From the NCBI RefSeq assembly GCF_028288205.1, contig NZ_JAQBOD010000055.1:1-36433 (forward strand): a DNA stretch of 36,433 bases, written 5' to 3'. Both the position numbers and the translations under genes were made by a program. Position 1 is the stretch's first letter. The number at the start of each line of letters is the position of its first letter. The notes below the pieces were generated by a model. The model saw only the letters and a list, made by a program, of their open reading frames with translations, ran no database searches and was not told where the DNA came from. Shown piece by piece: positions 33,140 through 36,433 of the stretch. The DNA is from Mucilaginibacter sp. (GTDB lineage Bacteria; Bacteroidota; Bacteroidia; Sphingobacteriales; Sphingobacteriaceae).

Positions 33140-34324
33140 CTAATCCCTCAAAAACGGATTAAAATTCCTGGTACCAATGGCCATACCCGCTGCCCGGCAA
33201 ACCGTTTTATCGCCAAATTTAAAGTTGATCTTGTCCATAGCCTGATATAGCTTAATGCGCTCTTCGTTATCCTCAAAAAGGTTTATCTGGTAGCTGCCCT
33301 GGCATAAGTTGCTTAGTTTAACACCTATCAGGCGTATGGGCCTATGCTGGTTCCAGGCTTTTGTGAGCAGGTTTTTTATGCCGGGTATTAGTATATGCTC
33401 GGCAGCGGTGAGGGCTATTTTTTCCTGTACGGTATGGGTCTCGAAATTGGCGTAACGTATTTTTATAGCAAGACATGATGCTACTTTGTTTTCCTGACGA
33501 AGTTTAAAGGCCAGCTCTTCGGTCATAGATACCAGTACGGTTTCCAGCGTTTTCTTGTCGGCTACATCGGTATGAAAAGTATTTTCTGTTGATATGGCTT
33601 TGCGGTCGCTATGCGGTACTATCTCGCTTTCGTCAATACCATTTGCCCGCTCCCATATATAACGGCCATGCTTGCCAAAAACCGTCTCTAAAAATTTAAG
33701 TTCTACCCGTTGCAGGTCGCCAATTTTTTCAATGCCGAATTGGTATAGCTTCTGGCAGGTCTTTTCGCCCAGCATAGGTATTTTACGGATGGATAGCGGC
33801 GCCATAAACTCTTTTTCCTTACCGTGTTCTATAAGCAACTGTCCATTTGGTTTGGCGGCGTTGGTAGCCATTTTAGCAACTGTTTTGCCGGATGCCATTC
33901 CAAAGGAAATAGGCAGGCCGGTTTCCCTGGTAATACGCGCGCGAAGTTCAGTAGCCAATTTATAGCAATCATGAAAGCGCTCCATGCCTGTCATATCTAT
34001 ATAAAACTCGTCTATTGATGTTTTTTGATAAAGGGGTACACTATCATGGATGATCTGTGTAACCTGCCGTGAGGCTTCACTATAGCGCCCGTGACTACCA
34101 CGTATCACAATGGCATGCGGGCAAAGCTTCATGGCCTGCCGCATGGGCATGGCCGAGTGTACACCGTATTTACGCGCCTCGTAACTGCATGAGGCTACCA
34201 CCCCCCTGTCTGCCGATCCGCCTATTAAAACTGCTTTGCCAATCAGGTCGGGATTAAACTTACGCTCGACCGATACAAAGAAGGAATCCAGATCAATATG
34301 TACTATACAGCGCTTTGCTTCCAT
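33140..34324 (-). CDS. dinB: DNA polymerase IV (Y-family, DinB)
   Basis: A 394-aa translesion polymerase. The catalytic acidic residues lie in HIDLDSFF (D11) and TSIDEFYID (D105, E106). The fingers and palm motifs (AVLIGGSADRGVVASCSYEARKYGV) and the little-finger region (AIKIRYANFETHTVQEK) are intact. A probable sliding-clamp-binding peptide Q-I-N-L-F occupies residues 346-350, in front of EDNEERIKLYQAMDKIN and a C-terminal tail of about 40 residues, rather than at the very end as in E. coli. The start is ATG with TATATTTG, an exact -7 box, only 5 bases upstream on the minus strand. It is divergent from the 2H phosphoesterase gene. Confidence 0.96.
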   Translation of the reverse strand: MEAKRCIVHIDLDSFFVSVERKFNPDLIGKAVLIGGSADRGVVASCSYEARKYGVHSAMPMRQAMKLCPHAIVIRGSHGRYSEASRQVTQIIHDSVPLYQKTSIDEFYIDMTGMERFHDCYKLATELRARITRETGLPISFGMASGKTVAKMATNAAKPNGQLLIEHGKEKEFMAPLSIRKIPMLGEKTCQKLYQFGIEKIGDLQRVELKFLETVFGKHGRYIWERANGIDESEIVPHSDRKAISTENTFHTDVADKKTLETVLVSMTEELAFKLRQENKVASCLAIKIRYANFETHTVQEKIALTAAEHILIPGIKNLLTKAWNQHRPIRLIGVKLSNLCQGSYQINLFEDNEERIKLYQAMDKINFKFGDKTVCRAAGMAIGTRNFNPFLRD

Positions 34325-34328
34325 ACCA

Positions 34329-34336
34329 CAAATATA
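34329..34336 (-). promoter_or_regulatory. Probable -7 promoter box of dinB
   Basis: Minus-strand TATATTTG is an exact match to TAnnTTTG and ends only 4 bases before the ATG at 34324, implying a leaderless or nearly leaderless transcript. No good -33 TTTG is visible at the usual spacing. Confidence 0.4.
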
Positions 34337-34397
34337 AAATTAATTTGCATAAATGCTAAAAATATTAGTATTATTGTTTCCCGTAAATTTAAAGTGT

Positions 34398-35015
34398 ATG
34401 AAAGGTTATACAGATTTTTTAATGTTGCTTTCTCCTTCTGATAGAGTGAAAGCCGTGGTGCATAATCATAAGTTTTATGCGGCAAGTGTGATAGGCAATT
34501 ATGAGAGCATGCACGCAATAGCGCATATCTCTATTAAAATGATGCATCGCCAAAAAACCTTTTTAACCGAACCGGATATATTGGCCTTCAGGAAAAGGTT
34601 ATGTGTTATACCCCCCGTAACCCTTACCATTGATGGCTTTGATTACTTTAACCACGGCGAAGATTTTAAAACCATTTACGCCCGCATACGCAGCACACCC
34701 GAAACCAGCCATTGGTTTAAAATGCTGAAGCAGCACCTGCGTATAAAAGAGTTCATGGTACCGCATATCACCATTTGCCGCAACATACCCGTGGCTGATT
34801 TTGAAAAACTATGGCCGCACTTTAAAGCTATGGAGTGGAAAGAAACCTTTACCGTTAATGCGCTTACCGTGCTGCAACGCGAAACCTTTGCCAGCTTTGC
34901 CAAATGGGAACCCTTTACCGAACTACAATTTGAAGGTAAAGCGCAGTACAGCCTTGCACCGCCGAAACCATCGTTATTAAAGCCGGTGAATAGCCAGCAG
35001 ATAAGTTTGTTTTAG
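34398..35015 (+). CDS. 2H phosphoesterase / 2'-5' RNA ligase-like protein with C-terminal clamp-like motif
   Basis: A 205-aa protein with two H-x-T/S motifs of the 2H superfamily: H43-I-S45 (AHISIKMM) and H123-I-T125 (PHITICR), about 80 residues apart as in LigT-like proteins. These proteins act on 2'-5' linked or cyclic phosphates of RNA or nucleotides. The last five residues are Q201-I-S-L-F205, matching the bacterial sliding-clamp-binding consensus Q-L-[S/D]-L-F almost exactly. The start at 34398 (MKGYTDFLML) is preferred over an ATG at 34353, because family members start close to the first strand. The gene is divergent from dinB (73 bases between starts). Function unproven; a role at the replication fork is inference. 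Confidence 0.82.
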   Translation: MKGYTDFLMLLSPSDRVKAVVHNHKFYAASVIGNYESMHAIAHISIKMMHRQKTFLTEPDILAFRKRLCVIPPVTLTIDGFDYFNHGEDFKTIYARIRSTPETSHWFKMLKQHLRIKEFMVPHITICRNIPVADFEKLWPHFKAMEWKETFTVNALTVLQRETFASFAKWEPFTELQFEGKAQYSLAPPKPSLLKPVNSQQISLF

Positions 35016-35033
35016 AGATTTTGTCTGAACCAT

Positions 35034-35098
35034 GATTCTTAGGATTGTATGATAACCTTGATTAAGTAAGATCTTATAATCCTCTAATCCTAAGAATC
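35034..35098. repeat. Dispersed inverted repeat GATTCTTAGGATT
   Basis: GATTCTTAGGATT at 35034-35046 and its perfect complement AATCCTAAGAATC at 35086-35098 flank a 39-base middle that contains another weak pairing (TGTATGATAACC with ATAATCC). The preceding TCTGAACCATG word recalls a dispersed repeat I associate with many Bacteroidota genomes (from memory). It could also work as a terminator for the 2H phosphoesterase gene. Confidence 0.55.
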
Positions 35099-35144
35099 TT
35101 AGTCCTTTTTTAACAATTTATTAACTCAAAAACCAACCTTTTGC

Positions 35145-35152
35145 TATATTTG
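35145..35152 (+). promoter_or_regulatory. Probable -7 promoter box of the SRP RNA
   Basis: TATATTTG is an exact match to TAnnTTTG and ends 5 bases before the first G of the predicted SRP RNA (35157), the usual distance. The -33 region (near 35119) is only AT-rich. Confidence 0.6.
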
Positions 35153-35156
35153 CGCC

Positions 35157-35256
35157 GGGGTAAGTCTTTTACGGCCAGCTCCTCTTGAACTCCCCCAGGG
35201 TGGGAACGCAGCAAGGGTAGAGAGTTGAGCGGTGCGATAAAAGTAGCTTACCCTTT
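35157..35256 (+). ncRNA. ffs: Signal recognition particle RNA, small bacterial type (4.5S)
   Basis: About 100 nt. GGGGTAAG at the 5' end pairs with CTTACCC at the 3' end, closing a long hairpin. The apical domain IV holds CCCCCAGGGTGGGAACGCAGCAAGGGTAG, whose GGGAA loop and AACGCAGCAAGG asymmetric loop are the conserved Ffh-binding core. The RNA pairs with Ffh to deliver ribosomes making membrane proteins. It is followed by a run of T as terminator. The 5' end is set from the stem and the -7 box. Confidence 0.92.
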
Positions 35257-35380
35257 TTTTATTTTTTGTTATTTGGGTGACAACTAATAAATTTTGAACA
35301 CCGAATATTGAATGACGAAGTTATTTAGATAGTATATCCACACTATATCTAATCTTCAATCTCTAATCACTCAAAATAAA

Positions 35381-36340
35381 ATGCTCGATATACTCATCAT
35401 CGGCGGTGGCCCCATAGGAATAGCCTGCGGCCTTAAGGCACAAAAAGCAGGTTTAAGCTTTGTTATTATCGAAAAAGGTTGCCTGGTAAATTCGCTTTAT
35501 AACTACCCTGCTACCATGACCTTCTTTTCTACATCAGAAAAACTGGAGATAGGCGGCATACCATTCGTAACCATCAGCAACAAACCCACCCGTGCCGAGG
35601 CGTTGGAATATTATCGCAGGGTGGCAACATCTAATCATCTTCCTATAAATCTATTTGAAGAAGTAACAGCTGTTACGCGCGATAACGCTATTTATACGGT
35701 TACAACCAGCAAAGCTACTTACCAGACTAAGCGCATCATCATATCAACCGGATTTTATGATGTGGCCGTTAACCTGGATATCCCCGGCGAGGACCTGCCT
35801 AAAGTAAAGCATTATTATAAAGACCCGCATTACTTCGCCATGCAAAAGATAGTTGTGGTGGGGTCAAGCAATTCGGCCATTGATGTGGCACTGGAAACCT
35901 TTAGAAAAGGTGCTGACGTTACGCTCATAATCCGCGGAAGCGAAATAAGCCAGCGTGTTAAATACTGGGTAAGACCCGATATTATTAACCGTATTAAAGA
36001 AGGCAGTGTTAAAGCTTATTTTAACTCGAACCTTAAAGCCATACGCGAAACCGAGGTTGATATTGAAACGCCGGAAGGTACTATAACCATCCCTAATGAT
36101 TTTGTTATGGCGATGACAGGTTATAAACCAAATTTCGACCAGTTAAAGAAATGGGGGCTCAAACTATCCGATGATAAATTTATCCCCGAATACAATCACG
36201 AAACTATGGAAACCAACCTGCCCGGCTTATACCTTGCAGGCGTAGTATGCGGTGGTTTAGATACGCATTTATGGTTCATTGAAAACAGCCGCATACACGC
36301 GGATATGATAGTAGATGATATAGTTGCGAAGCGGCGTTGA
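35381..36340 (+). CDS. YpdA-like flavoprotein disulfide reductase
   Basis: A 319-aa FAD/NADPH-binding protein of the thioredoxin reductase-like group, nearest to YpdA (bacillithiol disulfide reductase, Bdr). Features: GGGPIG at 8-13 (FAD), the NYPATMTFFSTSEKLEIGGIPF segment near 46-67 typical of YpdA, VVGSSNSAIDVALE (NADPH) near 164-177, and MTGYKPN plus GLYLAGVVCGG near the C-terminus. Unlike TrxB it has no CxxC pair. In Firmicutes YpdA the glycine loop reads GGGPCG with a reactive Cys; here that Cys is Ile12, and the nearest Cys is Cys16. The start is ATG. No bacillithiol biosynthesis genes are nearby. Confidence 0.85.
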   Translation: MLDILIIGGGPIGIACGLKAQKAGLSFVIIEKGCLVNSLYNYPATMTFFSTSEKLEIGGIPFVTISNKPTRAEALEYYRRVATSNHLPINLFEEVTAVTRDNAIYTVTTSKATYQTKRIIISTGFYDVAVNLDIPGEDLPKVKHYYKDPHYFAMQKIVVVGSSNSAIDVALETFRKGADVTLIIRGSEISQRVKYWVRPDIINRIKEGSVKAYFNSNLKAIRETEVDIETPEGTITIPNDFVMAMTGYKPNFDQLKKWGLKLSDDKFIPEYNHETMETNLPGLYLAGVVCGGLDTHLWFIENSRIHADMIVDDIVAKRR

Positions 36341-36433
36341 TTGGTGAATAGTTGATTAAGTGAATGGTTTGGTTTTATCATAACACTGTCAACTACTTAA
36401 CTTAATTAACCATTTAACCTAATCAACCAAAAA
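36341..36433. repeat. Tail with degenerate TTGATTAAGTGAATGG repeats
   Basis: After the YpdA-like gene, TGGTGAATAGTTGATTAAGT (36343 on) with GAATGGTT, and a partly complementary AACCATTTAACCTAATCAACC near the end (36408-36430) form an imperfect inverted pair. Similar words (TTGATTAGGTGAATGGTAGA) occur at 11741-11760 in the tRNA-Leu upstream region. They look like degenerate dispersed repeats. The window ends inside this stretch. Confidence 0.4.

Larger units (their letters stand above)
35016..35156. other. Gap between the 2H phosphoesterase gene and the SRP RNA, with a small inverted repeat
   Basis: No gene is seen. The main content is the GATTCTTAGGATT / AATCCTAAGAATC palindrome (35034-35098), and then the SRP RNA promoter near 35145-35152. 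Confidence 0.6.

Overview
The window looks like chromosome from a Bacteroidota bacterium of the family Sphingobacteriaceae, probably close to Mucilaginibacter or Pedobacter. The grounds are the AT-rich sequence with few Shine-Dalgarno sites, promoters of the TAnnTTTG type (at the SRP RNA, tRNA-Leu, dinB and trxB), Bacteroidota-restricted families (DUF4251 pair, DUF4199, DUF4468, BatA-type protein) and many small palindromic repeats between genes. No genus can be proved from the sequence alone.

Layout. 1-2640: translation operon thrS-infC-rpmI on the minus strand, with rpmI cut by the window edge. 2774-4972: a macro-domain protein, a small conserved protein, a DUF4468 protein and an orphan LutA-type Fe-S protein. 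5121-7604: a diheme cytochrome c lipoprotein facing an MFS transporter, separated by dispersed repeats and a 33-bp palindrome. 7605-11407: a gap rich in GTTTCAC boxes, a Tat-exported sugar isomerase-like protein, a CocE/NonD (S15) hydrolase and a cupin. 11590-13524: tRNA-Leu(UAG), a BtuF-like protein and arabinose-5-phosphate isomerase. 13588-14150: a second GTTTCAC cluster abutting a decayed IS3-family element. 14177-20130: a minus-strand run of lipocalin-like protein, AraC regulator, DUF4199 membrane protein, acidic protein, catalytically degenerate dihydroorotase and BatA-like protein. 20258-25207: DUF72 protein, a lipoprotein, GH20 hexosaminidase and trxB. 25208-28125: a third GTTTCAC cluster, an FMN reductase and htpG. 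28246-29373: tandem DUF4251 proteins. 29385-32929: ethanolamine permease and ammonia-lyase (eat-eutB-eutC). 33006-36340: a repeat element, dinB divergent from a 2H phosphoesterase, another repeat, the SRP RNA and a YpdA-like reductase.

What is most worth a second look. (1) Three intergenic regions carry clusters of GTTTCA(C)/(G)TGAAAC boxes at 9-14 nt steps. Two clusters share a 20-nt identical core, and two lie directly outside the tip of an IS3-type end. (2) The dihydroorotase homologue has lost most of its metal and catalytic ligands while keeping a translationally coupled acidic partner. (3) DinB and its divergent 2H phosphoesterase neighbour both carry a sliding-clamp-like Q-I-x-L-F peptide, at the very C-terminus in the phosphoesterase. 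(4) infC starts with TTG one base after thrS. The other genes are mostly ordinary core metabolism, envelope and stress functions. No phage, CRISPR array or recognised defence island was seen.
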